Below are positions 52,640 through 64,000 of a DNA stretch of 64,000 nucleotides, piece by piece; position 1 is the stretch's first letter; each line of letters begins with the position of its first letter. The notes under the pieces were generated by a model. The model was not told the origin of the DNA and did not search any database. It saw only the letters and a program-made list of their open reading frames with translations. The translations under genes and the position numbers were made by a program. This DNA is from Sesamum alatum (taxonomy: Eukaryota > Streptophyta > Magnoliopsida > Lamiales > Pedaliaceae), in assembly GCA_034509735.1 (NCBI GenBank), contig JACGWO010000006.1, positions 8,881,001-8,945,000 on the forward strand, written 5' to 3'.

Positions 52640-55600
52640 CATGAATCCCGAGTTATGCACGAAAATTTATAAATTCTATAGTATTTTCATAAATTCTAAA
52701 TTACATAAAAGCATGTCATATTTTAATAACTGACTTACTATATATCCAATAGTGCAAATAACAATAGAATATTATTATATTTTTGCACATTGAGAAAAAT
52801 TATTTTTATAAATTTCAAATACTATATATATATTCTTATTCAATTAATATATTTTTTGGTAAAATAAAAAATTATTGTTAAAATATATTATGCAAAAGAT
52901 ATCCTCCTATTACCCTTTGATATAAATTTCCCTAAGAAAATGTGATTCGAAAAAAATGGAATTACAACACTTTTTATTTCCTTCATAAAAAAATTAACAT
53001 TATTTGAAACTAACACAAATATATATATATATATATTTGTAAATTATATGATAACAATACAAATATACAATAAAATATTTAAAACTATACGAACAAAATA
53101 TATAATAGCAATAATGCACAACATAAAAATATCTAGTATTTAGGTTAGTTCCATTAATTATTATAGATACTGTAAGATAATTGATTTACTTTATAATGAA
53201 TAATTTCTTTTATCATACGATGGACCATGCGTGTTGAATTTCCAACCTAAAGTTATTATTATTTTTCTCCTGATATTGAACTTATTAATTGTTTATAATT
53301 TTAAATTATCTTTTTTGTCAATTTTATTTGCTTTTTGATGGACAAAGAATAAATTATTTTAATCTCTAGACATACTCACAAAAATTGATTTTTGTCATGC
53401 CATCAGACATAATAAATGTAGAAATATATTATGTAAAAAATACTATCATATTTGACCTGTGATATAAATGGATTTCTTTTAGAAAACATACAATTCGTAA
53501 TAAATTTTTTGCTTTGTAATCATGTTTCTGAAAGGAAAAAAATAAAAAGAATTTGATTTACTTTTTGATTTACTTCATTAAAAAAAAGTAACAAGATTTG
53601 AAACTAATAAAAGTAAAGATATTTATATTTCTAAATTATATGCAAAGAATATATATATACAATATGAAATTCAAAACACTACAAACAAAAATTAAATATA
53701 TTAGCAATAATCTATATACATAATAAAAAATTTCAAGTAGTTGGGTTTGTGCTCGTTAATTATCATAGATACGGTCAAGTAATCAAATTACTTTTTAATG
53801 AATAATACTTTCTATCAGGTTGAATTTCCTACCATGAACTTCAGAATTAGAAAATAACTAGACAGTGATAATATATAAATGTGTATATATGTATGTAGTT
53901 TATGAAAAAAAAAATGACGGATACTTGGTGGATGAGAAATTATATGTAAACCTCACTAAGTAATAAAATGGATGAAGGAAATTTGGTGGAGAGTATGACA
54001 AAAAGAATTTAGCCTATACATATCTTTCATTAACTAATGAACAAAACATAAAAAATTGGAGACTTTTGATGCAATAAAACATATAAACTAATTATTTAAA
54101 AATATCCACGACTATATCTCCATACCATAAAATAGGGCAAAAAATATAAGATTATAGTTAATTTTTTTAATTGAAAGTAAAAAAAAAGAAAGATGTTGAT
54201 TAACTATTATTAGATAAAAATATTATTTTTCTGGTGATCAAGTAGAGAAATCATGACTATTTTGATTGAGAGAAATTACAAACTACTAAAATAATATGGA
54301 ATGATTATTGTATTGAAGTGTAAATACTTAAATAGAAAAATCATTAATCAACAAAACAAACTAAAGAAATCAATGGAACTGACGGAAAAACAAATAATTG
54401 AAATATGAAAATTCAAAAAAAAAAAGTAAATATTCAAATAAATAAATTATAAAATTACAAAACTTTTAAGAAGTAAATATAAGAATACTTCATGGTAGGT
54501 TAATCTTCAAAAAAAAAAAAAAGAAGTAAAAAAATAATATTTAAAAGATGAAAAAAAGAAGATTAACAAAAAGACACAAAGAAAAATTACATAAGCGATA
54601 TAGAGTTGGACATCAAAAAGTAAAACCATAAAAAACAATCGTTTCATAATGCATCAGGGAAATAAGTTAACGCTGTTCTATTAGGTTGCATTTTACATTA
54701 ATGAAAATATATTATCATGGTATAGATTGAGAAGTCTTTTTTATTTTCTAAAAACAATTATAAACAAAAATTAAAATTGAAACATCCATATATTGATGTA
54801 TGATTGTCCTTTTGTATTGTAATAAATGCAAAAATATGAAGCTTAAAATATATTAATTTTATGTTAAAATTTTGATCGAGCAACATTCATAAAATTTTAC
54901 TAAGGAAAAAACATATTCATATGGAAGAAGATGGCAAAATATATTTTGTAGCATAACTTTTTACATAGGCAGTGCCATATGATTTTTTCCAACCTGCACA
55001 ATAATGAAAGACTAAACAACAATGAAAGACTAAATATCAAATCGAGTTGGAAAAAAAAAAAATATTAAAATAGGTATATAATGTGATGATTTATATAATA
55101 TTTGGTACTTAATTAGAAATTATATGATAAGATATATTCTTGGAGATACTTGAAATTTGAAGCAATAAAAAGTTGTTGGTCGTCTAAATAGAAAAATTGT
55201 GAAGATGCAAGGGGAAGATATATTAAATATAAATAATATATATATATACACTACACAAAAAAAAAAAAAAAAAAAAACTCATGCTTATGAATATGCTTCT
55301 TTACAATATAATATCCATATATGTACACACCTACTAACCTATCCAATATATATACCTAAGTCTATTATTCAGCCCTAGAATATTATATAATGTAATAGAA
55401 ACATAAAAAAAAAAAAGAAAGAAAAAGGAGTGATGAGGCAGTGAACTGGAGAGATAAATAAGATTTTATTTTTTCATTTCCATTCTTTTCTTTCTTCTTC
55501 AAGAACTCAACATCTAGAGCCTCCTATACTGATTTTGGTAAGAATCATCACTAAGTTGCTTCAATTCGATTTTGACGTAGGATGAAGGCTGAAATTCAAG

Positions 55601-58020
55601 AAGTGAATGAATTAAGTTAGATATATGGTAACAGGGTAAGCTCTATATGAACAATCTCGGGTTTTCCAGGATATCTTAAGTTTTACTGGTCCACATTTAG
55701 TGATTTTTGTGTCTATAAAAACTTTAGTATTTTTTCTATAACTTTGTAGTTTTTATCAGAAGCTAAGTCTTTCGGTTGAATGGCTAAATCAGAGAGAACA
55801 TTCCGTTGCCCTGTTTCTGCGGTAATCCAGACTGAGGATGTTAAAAACCTTGTAACTTGAGTTATAATGGTTCAATTTTTATGAATCTTTCGTAAAATGA
55901 AACTAGAGACACAACATATCATATTATGAAAATATAATAATTTTTTAATAATTATATCAATTTTGAGAGAATTTAAAGTAGAGGCTATGGATCTGTGATA
56001 ATACAGAGCAGGTTGTGTTAAAACCTGAATAACTCATTATATAACAATCCAATCGTATGATTCTTGTTGTATATGAAACAAGAGACTTATGATAGTATTT
56101 GGAGTAAAAATAATGCATTTATAAATTGGAATTTGGTCTGGGAAGAATTTAAAAGTTGGTAGACAGATCCTGTCAAAGAAAATCATGAACAGGAATAAGA
56201 GAGATTCTTAACAAATTTATTCTTATGATTTAATATACACATTTTATACCATTTGAAAGCCTAGGAAGTCTAGTTTATCATAATAAAATAGTTTTTAAGT
56301 TGGATTAGTATAATTAAATTTATGATTTAATTAGTGATAAGTGTTCATCCTGGCAGGATTCATAGGTTAGGGGGCGGTAAAGAAAATTCTTAAAAATACA
56401 AACACTGACTTAAATATAGAATAATATATACTGATGGAAAGGTAATTGATTCTACTTTATGTAGAAGAAAACGGATTAAGAATCTAAATTTTGTAGAAAT
56501 AAAAATATTATAAGATTAATGAGAAGTGTACAACTATCATCTAATGTTTTACTAAGAAATTACAATATTCTCGATTCACTAATATATGGGTTATAACTCA
56601 TTATAGGAAACGAAAACAATGTACAAGACTGAACACGTCATTTTACTAAGTAAATTATTGTGAAATTGAGGTAATTATAATTAATTATATATATATATAT
56701 ATATATATGAAGATGCATGGTTATATGTAATCTTGATCGTAAATTGTCATGTGCTAAACTGGATTATGTGGTTGTCATGTGAAATAGTTATTATGTATTA
56801 TGTCTATGGTTCGGTGTGATGTACATGATAAATACTTGTGATATACTTCGATTTTGTTGATTAACAAAGATGAATGATGGAGTTCTCGTAAAAGATTGTG
56901 ACATGCTTTAATTTGATTATTGATTGGAGTGGTGCCACGCCCCCTTAACTATTATATTATGTATCATTTTTAACAAACTAACTTTTACCACCCATAAGAT
57001 TTATTTTTCTTCACTTAATTCTTGTTTAAGGTGTATTCACGAAAAAGTTTGTTTGAATTAATTTGGGATAAAGAAGAAATTATATGAAACTTAATTAGAA
57101 AATCTCAAATCAACTAGAGAACAAATTATTGAGTATAATTCATATATATTAAAACTTTAAGAGACTAAATTAAAATTTTATAAAAATATTTTGAGAGTTA
57201 AAATATATAAGTCTATAAATTGAGAGAATAATTTATAACTTTTATAAAGTTATTAAAAAAAGAGAGAGAGAGAAAAGAATGAAAATTGTGAAGTATGGCA
57301 CGTGTCTCCCTAGTGTTCTCCTCATCCCTTGATAAATAGCCACCATTTACTATGTATAATATAATATTATATATATGTGTATTATATACATCTAAATCTC
57401 CCTATGTATATACAGGTATCCTTATTTGTTTCTTTAAGTTTCATTTCTTTTGCCTTCATTTACATCCCTATCTATATATATATATATATATTCTTTGATA
57501 AATTTCCACCATTTATTTTCATTCTTTGTCATTAGCCTCTACGAATTAGATAAATATTTGTTTTAAGTAATTAACTTTTAATTAATCGGTTACTCCCTAA
57601 CAATAACTTGTTTCGTTGATTGATCGATTTTATTTAAATATATGATTATTAGGTTGTTGAGTATATTTATATTAACTAACTGCAATTGATTAATTACATT
57701 TATCTTGAACCTTGATATATATTTAAGGGAAGATCAATTCATTGTGTTGTAGCTAATTAGTTGACATGGTTGATTTAACTTTGATTGGTTAGATATAGTA
57801 TGGTTAATTATTTTATTTCAATTCAGTTTTATCCATTAATTAAATTTGAAAATACCTTTAACCCATTTAGATATATGTATTGAAATGTTTATTTAACTCA
57901 CCATTTAATTATAAATATTAATTGAAATTATCATATTAATTTAAATTGTAGTAGTTAAACTATTAAATTGATTAAATAGCCAATAATATTATTGTTAATT
58001 AAGTATATTAATTAACAACT
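52640..58020. other. AT-rich stretch without recognised genes
   Basis: About 5.4 kb of AT-rich DNA with microsatellites, A runs (for example 55257-55278) and no reading frame of note. The part at 55480-56200 is less AT-biased and contains strings such as CTTGTAACTTGAGTTATAATGG and AAACTAGAGACAC, the style of plant LTR or noncoding transcripts, but I could not define ends. No gene is called. Confidence 0.5.
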
Positions 58021-58560
58021 CAATTTTAATATTCTAGTTCTCTCTCCTCAGAGTTTAGTTCTCTCTGCATGAGAAGTTTAGGTTTTCCGGTTTTCATAGG
58101 TTTTGGTAGTTTGGTTTTGGTGAGTTTTGCTTCCCTCTCCGACGGGTTCAAGCCTCCCTGAAGTCGAGTTTTTGGGCACGGCGGTGACCCTCTTTCCCCG
58201 ACGCAGGCGGTTTGGGTGGAGGCTCGTCCCTGGGCGCCTTGGTTGTTCGATTTTGGTGGCACGGATTCTTTTTCTTGTTTCTTGTTTCTTGGCGGTTTTC
58301 TCTTTTTCTCTTGGTTGCAAGGGTTTACTCTCTCTTTTTCGTCCGTATGTTTCCTCGTTTGTTTCTTTCATTTTGTTCCTTCGTTAGTTTTCCGTTTTCT
58401 TATTGCCATCGCCTTCCGGGGATCCAAGGGGTGGCGTTTGTTGGTTGGTGTTTTTTATTTCCAAGTTCGCGGGGGAGGCCAGCAGCGGGGCTCGTGCTTC
58501 TTGCAGTTACATTAGGGGTTTCGGCGACGGATTCTCCTCGGCACTCTAGTCTGGGTCTCG

Positions 58561-59398
58561 ATGGAGACGGAATTTAAGCATCTCGACCGTGCTCTCCGCT
58601 TAACCGAGGATGAGGGTAGTGGTCTTCGTCTGTCCGAGGACTTGTGGGATGAATCTACGACTGGTATTCACCTGTTCTTGGTAGGGCGCCTTCTTGTGAA
58701 CAGAGAGGTCAATTTTCAGGGTTTGGTGATCTTTGAATGGCATGATGAACTCGGTGAAAGGGATGGACATCAAGGCTCTGCCGGAGGGGTCGTTTCCTCC
58801 TACGTTTCCACCATGCCATTGATAAACAATGGGTCTTGGCAGGATGTCCGTGGAGTTTCGAAAGGAGCTTGATCATCATCAATGATGTCCTAACTGAGGC
58901 GAATCCCATGAATGTGGATCTTAATTGGTGCAATTTTGTCGTCCATGTCCATGATCTCCCCCTGAGCAAGATGACGGTGGGGGTGGCACGGCATGTGGGA
59001 AACCGGTTGGGGCTGTTTAAGGAACTCCAGACGAATGACCACGGTCATGCATGGGGGGCTATGCTTCACATGCGAGTTGCTCTCAACGTCAACGCTCCAC
59101 TCACCAAGGCTTTGAAACTTCTCACACCGTCCGGGGAGGAGCTTGTGATCTCATTCACGTATGAACGCCTTCCGAATTTCTACTACATCTATGGGAGACT
59201 GGGTCACATCTTGAAATACTGTGTTGTTGCCTTTGATGCTGGTTTAGTCGACCCCGGGGAGAACACACCGTATGGTCATTGGCTACGGGCTCCGTTGAGG
59301 GGCCGGATTGTCTGTCGTTTGGAACAGGGGCAATCGGGTTCTATTCATTCGCGCCCAGCAGGGTCGATGAGAGGGCAGGACATCTTCAGTAGCTTTTA
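58561..59398 (+). pseudogene. LINE ORF1 (DUF4283-type nucleic acid binding protein)
   Basis: It starts METEFKHLDRALRLTEDEGS, the usual opening of plant LINE ORF1. A frame change between 58740 and 58840 leads into MAGCPWSFERSLIIINDVLT, LNWCNFVVHVHDLPLSKMTV and SFTYERLPNFYYIYGRLGHI then LKYC. ORF1 proteins bind element RNA. The CCHC knuckle expected at the last motif (C-x2-C-x4-H-x4-C) has lost its first two cysteines, both replaced by Tyr, so RNA binding by this copy is doubtful. The frame ends near 59398 after TPYGHWLRAP. Confidence 0.8.
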
Positions 59399-59640
59399 GC
59401 AGGGTATTTGGAGGGAAGCTGGTGCGAGGTCCGAGTCATCAACATTGGGGGCTGAGGGACAGCGGGATGGAGGTGCTGGTCGCGGTAAGCAGGGGGTTCA
59501 GCCTACGGGGGATTCGAGTGAAGTGTTTCCGCATAGTGCGGTGCGCGGGGGCTTGGATAACATTCAGCAGGGGTGTGATAAGCAGGTTTTGGGCTCATCA
59601 GAACAGGGCCTTTCTTGAAGGGGAAGAGGGTCGCTAGGTC

Positions 59641-59662
59641 GGGGGGGGGGGGGGGGGGGGGG
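59641..59662 (+). repeat. Run of 22 Gs in the LINE inter-ORF spacer
   Basis: An uninterrupted G run right after a stop codon context (CGCTAGGTC). It could fold as a G-quadruplex on this strand. Length may be unreliable because homopolymers are often mis-sequenced. Confidence 0.8.
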
Positions 59663-59905
59663 TAAATAGTGGCCACGGGGACCCCAACTCTCAATGGGGA
59701 CTCCTTGTTAGTCACTATTCCACTCCAATTTTTGGCTAGGCAGTGGGGTTCTTTTTACCGCGGGAGGGGCCGGTGTGCGAGGGCCCTCGGGTTTCGGGGG
59801 TCAAGAGGGCTCCTGGGATGATGCTTATTGAGGAAGCGGGGGCAGAAATCCATTCGGACAAACGACGACAGCTAGAGGACGATCGTAGCACCAGCATACC
59901 GGAGA

Positions 59906-62900
59906 CATGATTATCATTGCATGGAACTGTCAGGGCTTGGGGGCCCCTTGGACAGTTCGACATCTGGGGGAGCTGATTGCTTCCTATAACCCTGGCTTGG
60001 TTTTTTATGTCAGAAACCAAGTCTCGATCTAGACACTATGATCGGCTTAAGGACAGATTTAATTACTACGGGATTAGAGTGGACGCACAGGGAAGGTCGG
60101 GTGGTTTCCTTCTTCTTTGGCGCAAGGATCTTCAAGTTACACTTCAGTCGTTCTCTAAGCATCACATCGATGTTTCAGTTAGGGATCTTGGTTCTTTCGG
60201 TTGGAGGTTTACGGGTTTCTATGGGCACCCTGACACGGCGTGACGGAAGGAGACATGGGCTCTATTGCTTCAGCCTAGCTCTCAATCGATCCAGCCATGG
60301 CTCTGGGCAGGAGATTTTAACTAGATTCTACACCAGCATGAGAAGCTGGATCGGCAGGAATGCCCTCTCTAGCAAATCCGGGATTTTAGGCATTGTTTGG
60401 CGGACTGCCAACTTGGGGATTTGGGGTTTGACGGGGACTTGTTCACTTGGTGCAATAATAGGGAGGCTCCTAACTTGGTGCGTACCCGCTTAGATCGCGC
60501 TTGTGGCTCGTCGGGGTAGTCACAAGCGTTCCCCAGTGTTCAGCTTCGGCATGTTTGCTCGCCATATTCTGACCACGCCATCCTCTTGATCAATACCGAC
60601 GGCGGCGCCACGAAGTCACGAGCTCTTCGACAACGGCCGTTTAGATTTGAAGCAGTGTCGATCCGGGCACCAGGGTGTGAGGATATTGTGCGGCGGGCGA
60701 GGCGTTGAGTCTGTCTACAGAACAACGTATTCAGCAGGCAGGGCGTGAGCTTCTGGCTTGGGATAAGGTTGAATTCAGTAACGTCCGGTGGCAGGTGAGG
60801 AAGCTCGAAGCGCCTCTAATGTAGCTGCAAGCTGGCTCCTTTACTGCTTCATCCATGCAATAGATTGGGGTTATTGGGGGCAGAATCGGAGGAAGTCTGG
60901 GTGCGGGAAGAGATTCTATAGAAACAGCACAGCAAGGCATAGTGGCTGTGGGAAGGGAACCGTAACACGGCTTTTTTCCATGCCGAGGCTAGTGAACGCC
61001 GTAGAAGGAATTCCATTAAGTCCCTCCGTTCAGACGAAGGCGAGGTGGTTACAGAGAGTCACCACATTCAGGGTCTAGTTAATACTTATTTTTAGCTCAT
61101 TTTCGCCTTTACGAGACCGGATTTGAGTGTCGTCGACGACATCCTCGCTGTCGTTTTCCCTAGGGTGACTCCGGAGATGAACGATGCCCTTTTGTTGCCC
61201 TTCTCCCCCGACAAGGTAAAATTAGCTCTTGACCAAATACACCCTTTTAAATCGCCCGGTCCGGAGCGTATGTCTCCTATCTTTTTTCAACATTATGGGC
61301 ATATTCTTGGTCCTGATGTCATTGATTGTGTGCTTAATTTCTTAAATAGTTATGTCTCCCCTCCACAGTTTAATGCTACTCACATTGCTCTCTTCCTAAA
61401 TGTGCTCGACCGGAGTCAGTCTCTCAGTACCGCCCGATCAGTCTTTGCAATGTTAGCTACAAGTTAGCTTCTAAATCCACTGCGAATAGGTTAAAACCTT
61501 TCCTACATAGCCTTATATTTGAGAATCAATCCGCCTTTATCCCCAGTCGCCTTATTACTGACAACGCCTTGGTAGCCTATGAGACGAACCACTACCTTGC
61601 TCATAAATGGGCGGGGAAAGTTGGCTACACGGCCTTAAAACTTGATATCAAGACAGTGTATGACCGTGTGGAGCGGATTTTTCTTGAGAGAGTTATGTTT
61701 AGGCTAGGTTTTCATTCAAATTTGGTTAAACTGGTTATGTCTTGTGTTTCTACGGTATCTTACTCTGTTTTGTTTGACGGCGTTCCGGGCGCACCGTTCG
61801 TCCCTGAAAGGGGGCTCCGCCAAGGTGACCTGCTATCCCCGTATCTTTTTTTGTTTTGTTCAGAGGTGCTGAGTTGCTTGACCCATAGGGAGGAAGACGA
61901 GGGCCGGATCCGGGGCGTCGCCATGAGCCGAGGCGCTCCAAGGGTGGCGCACCTCTTTATCGCTGACGACACGCTTTTTTTTTTGCCAAGCGACTCACGA
62001 GTCCCTTTCTCGCGTTAAGTCGGTGCTGGCTTGCTTCGAGGGAGCGTCTGGGCTAGCTATCAACTTTCAAAAATTGGTTGTGTCCTTTAGTAAAAATACG
62101 CCCCTTGACCTTCAACAGGAGCTTTCTCATCTACTAGGAGTTGAGCTTGTGGGCAAGCATGACAAGTATCTGGATTTGCCGTCGGTGCTCGGACGAAACA
62201 AAAGGAAACTGTTTGAGGGGCTGAAGGATAGATTGTGAGGAAGATGGAGTCCTGGAGTGCTAAGCGCCTGTCTCAAGCGGGCCGCTTCGTGCTCATCAAA
62301 GCGGTCGTCCAAGTTGTTCCTACCTATGTCATGAGTTGTTTCCTCCTTCCGGACGGGCTGCTGCAGGAGTTGGAAAGCTTAGCTGAAAATTCTTTTGGGA
62401 TCACGGTACCAGGCCGAGTATTCATTGGGTGAGTTGGAGGGAATTGTGCAAGAAAAAGCGCCACGGCGGTCTGGGTTTCCGGGAGTTGAGGGCTTTTAAC
62501 ATCGCCATGCTCGCTAAACAAGCTTGGCGTCTTCTCGTGTTTTCGGATTCCCTCTTTGGGTGGATTATGCGGTGTAAGTACTTCCCATGCTCAGACATCT
62601 TCCATGCCGAAGTAGGCTCTCAGCCATCCTTCTCTTGGTAGTCCATCTTGGCTGCTCGGGATTGCGATTGTTGCAGATTTACATTGGAGGGTGGGGGACG
62701 GCAAGAGCATCAATATCGCTGTGGACCCTTGGCTGCCGTGACCTATGACCTTTTGCCTAACGTCTCTGCCTCGAACATTGCCAGCCGATGCCATGGTTTC
62801 CAATTTGCTCTCTGCGGACGTGACGTCGTGGATCGAGGAGAGAGTGCGGCAAGCCGCGGCCACCGAGGGCATTTAGCAGGTCAAGCCGCGGCCAGGGACC

Positions 62901-63430
62901 CCCGACATGGTAGTGTGGCATTTTGACGCTCAGGGGCGGTTCACCGTGAAAAATGCATACTCCGTGGCGTTTTCTGAAGAGGCTCGGACACGGTGCTCCA
63001 GGGACAGCGACAACGAAGATGGGACTGATGCATGGTGCTTCATCTGGAAAGCTCCTGTTGCACCAAAGGTCCAGCTATTCGCCTGGAAAGTTTATGTTGA
63101 GGCGAGCCCGACGGCAGTTACCTTGAAGCGCCGGGGCTGGCGGTTAGAGAATGTTGCTGCAGGTGTTCGACGGCTGAGGAAACCATTTTGCATGCTCGCT
63201 TACATTGTTCGGTTTCCCATCAGGGTTGGGCTCTGGTGGGGCTTCCCTGGGCGCAAATTCATTCCCATACTGATGTGCCCGATGAGTGGTTGCGGGGAAT
63301 GCATAAGGGCTGGATAGCGCCTAATTCAGCCTTTTTCTCCTGACTTGCTGGCGCTTGTGGTACAGCCGGAATGCGTGGCCGTTTGAAGGCCGTCCGGAGG
63401 ATCCTATGGAAGTGGCTACTGGGGCTAAAC
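59906..63430 (+). pseudogene. LINE ORF2: endonuclease, reverse transcriptase, zf-RVT
   Basis: ATG at 59906 opens MIIIAWNCQGLGAPWTVRHL, the endonuclease start. One extra T after GLVF shifts the frame to ETKSRSRHYDRLKDRF and RFTGFYGHPDT (59977-60243), where a TGA follows. Later pieces include FDGDLFTWCNNREAPNLVRT (about 60428-60490). The RT has LDQIHPFKSPGPERMSPIFF (61220-61290), AALKLDI-like TALKLDIKTVYDRVERIF (61625-61690), GLRQGDLLSPYLF (61810-61850) and the catalytic IADDTLFF (61950-61980). The end has RELCKKKRHGGLGFRELRAF and, at 62907-63317, the zf-RVT stretch RFTVKNAYSVAF. ORF2 proteins nick DNA and copy the RNA in place. At least eight frame breaks make it inactive. No RNase H was seen. 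Confidence 0.82.
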
Positions 63431-63557
63431 AGAGATTCGTTGCATTTGAGCAGCCCTAGGGCGGCACTAGTTTTGGGTTTAGGTAGTTTTATGGTTATAT
63501 GCTTTGCTGTTTGGTGACCAGTTTGCTGAACTTTGCTGTTATGCTTTTATGCCTTTG

Positions 63558-64000
63558 GTTGGACGAAATTCGATCATGGAGAGTATGAGATGGATGGCCA
63601 AGATTCATCCTATAAGAGTATTTTACTAGGTCAAATCCCTAGAAGTTGCATGTAGTGTGTCTCCTTGGAGGAGTTTGAGTAGGTTATGTGACCTAGTCAC
63701 ATAAATACTCAATACACACACACATGCACACACAATCAGCCTACAACACTCAAATCAGCCACCATGTCCTCTCCCTCTCTCATCCACATCTCCCACTATC
63801 CTCCAAGGTTGCTCTAGTTCTTCTTGATTCTATCAAGGAAGAACTACGAACGATTGATCTCATTAATTCATAAAGTTTGGTCAATTTTTCTCTCCCGTTA
63901 GATATTTTGCTAGCACGAAAGTTCTAAAAATTCCAGTGGATTGTGTTGATGTCTTTGGAGGTGCTCTATGAAGAGCCTTGGCGGTTAAGATTCGGATCAA
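63558..64000 (+). mobile_element. Probable 5' LTR of another LTR retrotransposon, cut by window edge
   Basis: After the LINE the sequence changes to a promoter- and leader-like stretch: a TATA-like ACATAAATACTC near 63700, a CA-rich start region with ACACACACACATGCACACAC (63713-63733), then a pyrimidine-rich leader and a TTTGGAGGTGCTC...GAGCCTTGGCGG stretch at the right edge in the style of copia LTR R/U5 regions. No coding sequence is reached. The left boundary is a guess. Confidence 0.35.

Larger units (their letters stand above)
58030..63560 (+). mobile_element. LINE (L1-type plant non-LTR retrotransposon), decayed
   Basis: A GC-richer 5' leader (58030-58560) is followed by ORF1 (58561-59398), a spacer with a 22 bp G run, and ORF2 (59906-63430) with endonuclease, reverse transcriptase and a zf-RVT region in that order. 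This is the plan of plant L1-type LINEs. Many frameshifts and stops break both ORFs. The T- and G-rich stretch 63440-63560 looks like 3' UTR. No poly(A) tail was found before an LTR-like sequence begins, so the 3' end may be interrupted. Confidence 0.85.

Noticed and set aside
58127..58577. Phe/Leu-rich frames of 86-121 codons before LINE ORF1
   Set aside because: They overlap in several frames within the LINE 5' leader, start from no conserved position and resemble translated T-rich UTR, not membrane proteins.

Overview
The window reads as nuclear DNA of a flowering plant, most likely a eudicot. It is AT-rich, holds two plant specialised-metabolism genes (a family 1 UDP-glycosyltransferase with one intron and an intronless BAHD acyltransferase), and is otherwise packed with plant transposable elements. 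The BAHD protein resembles those of asterids/Lamiales, but that placement is an inference from memory. I saw no tRNA, rRNA, CRISPR array or bacterial-style operon.

Layout. (1) 1-6666: a minus-strand Ty3/gypsy gag-pol body of Tat type (two RNase H domains), with the integrase lying beyond the left edge, followed by two LTR-like direct repeats whose signals read on the opposite strand. (2) 7060-12086: a Helitron-related repeat carrying nested Mutator-like (MULE) foldback elements, then a 1.56 kb MULE ending shortly before the first gene. (3) 12364-15298: UGT86A-like glycosyltransferase, plus strand, two exons. (4) 15515-17800: small MULE and CACTA elements and a duplicated 3' fragment of the acyltransferase. 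(5) 18184-19569: BAHD acyltransferase, minus strand, with a MULE MITE at its putative TATA box. (6) 19687-25873: more MULE elements and a Helitron containing a MuDR deletion derivative. (7) 26226-38718: a second Helitron into which an 8.8 kb CACTA element and a hAT MITE inserted. (8) 39546-45330: a CACTA-like fragment, a second hAT MITE, and the 3' half of another Tat-type Ty3 element with the family's antisense ORF. (9) 45337-51976: a Ty1/copia pol remnant split by a 3.7 kb CACTA deletion derivative, ending in a 1.1 kb 3' LTR. (10) 52458-58020: AT-rich DNA with no gene seen. (11) 58030-63560: a long but decayed LINE with ORF1 and ORF2. (12) 63558-64000: what looks like the start of another LTR.

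The two host genes are convergent with about 2.9 kb between their 3' ends. Enzymes of these families often act one after the other (glycosylation, then acylation of the sugar), so the pair could be a small metabolic module, but the sequence does not show substrates. Both genes have a MULE with the same terminal sequence within about 100 bp of the putative core promoter. I found no clearly undescribed system. The strongest material is the nested transposon history, much of it dated by exact target-site duplications, including a paralogous empty site for the large CACTA insertion, and the puzzling opposite orientation of gag-pol and its flanking LTR-like repeats.
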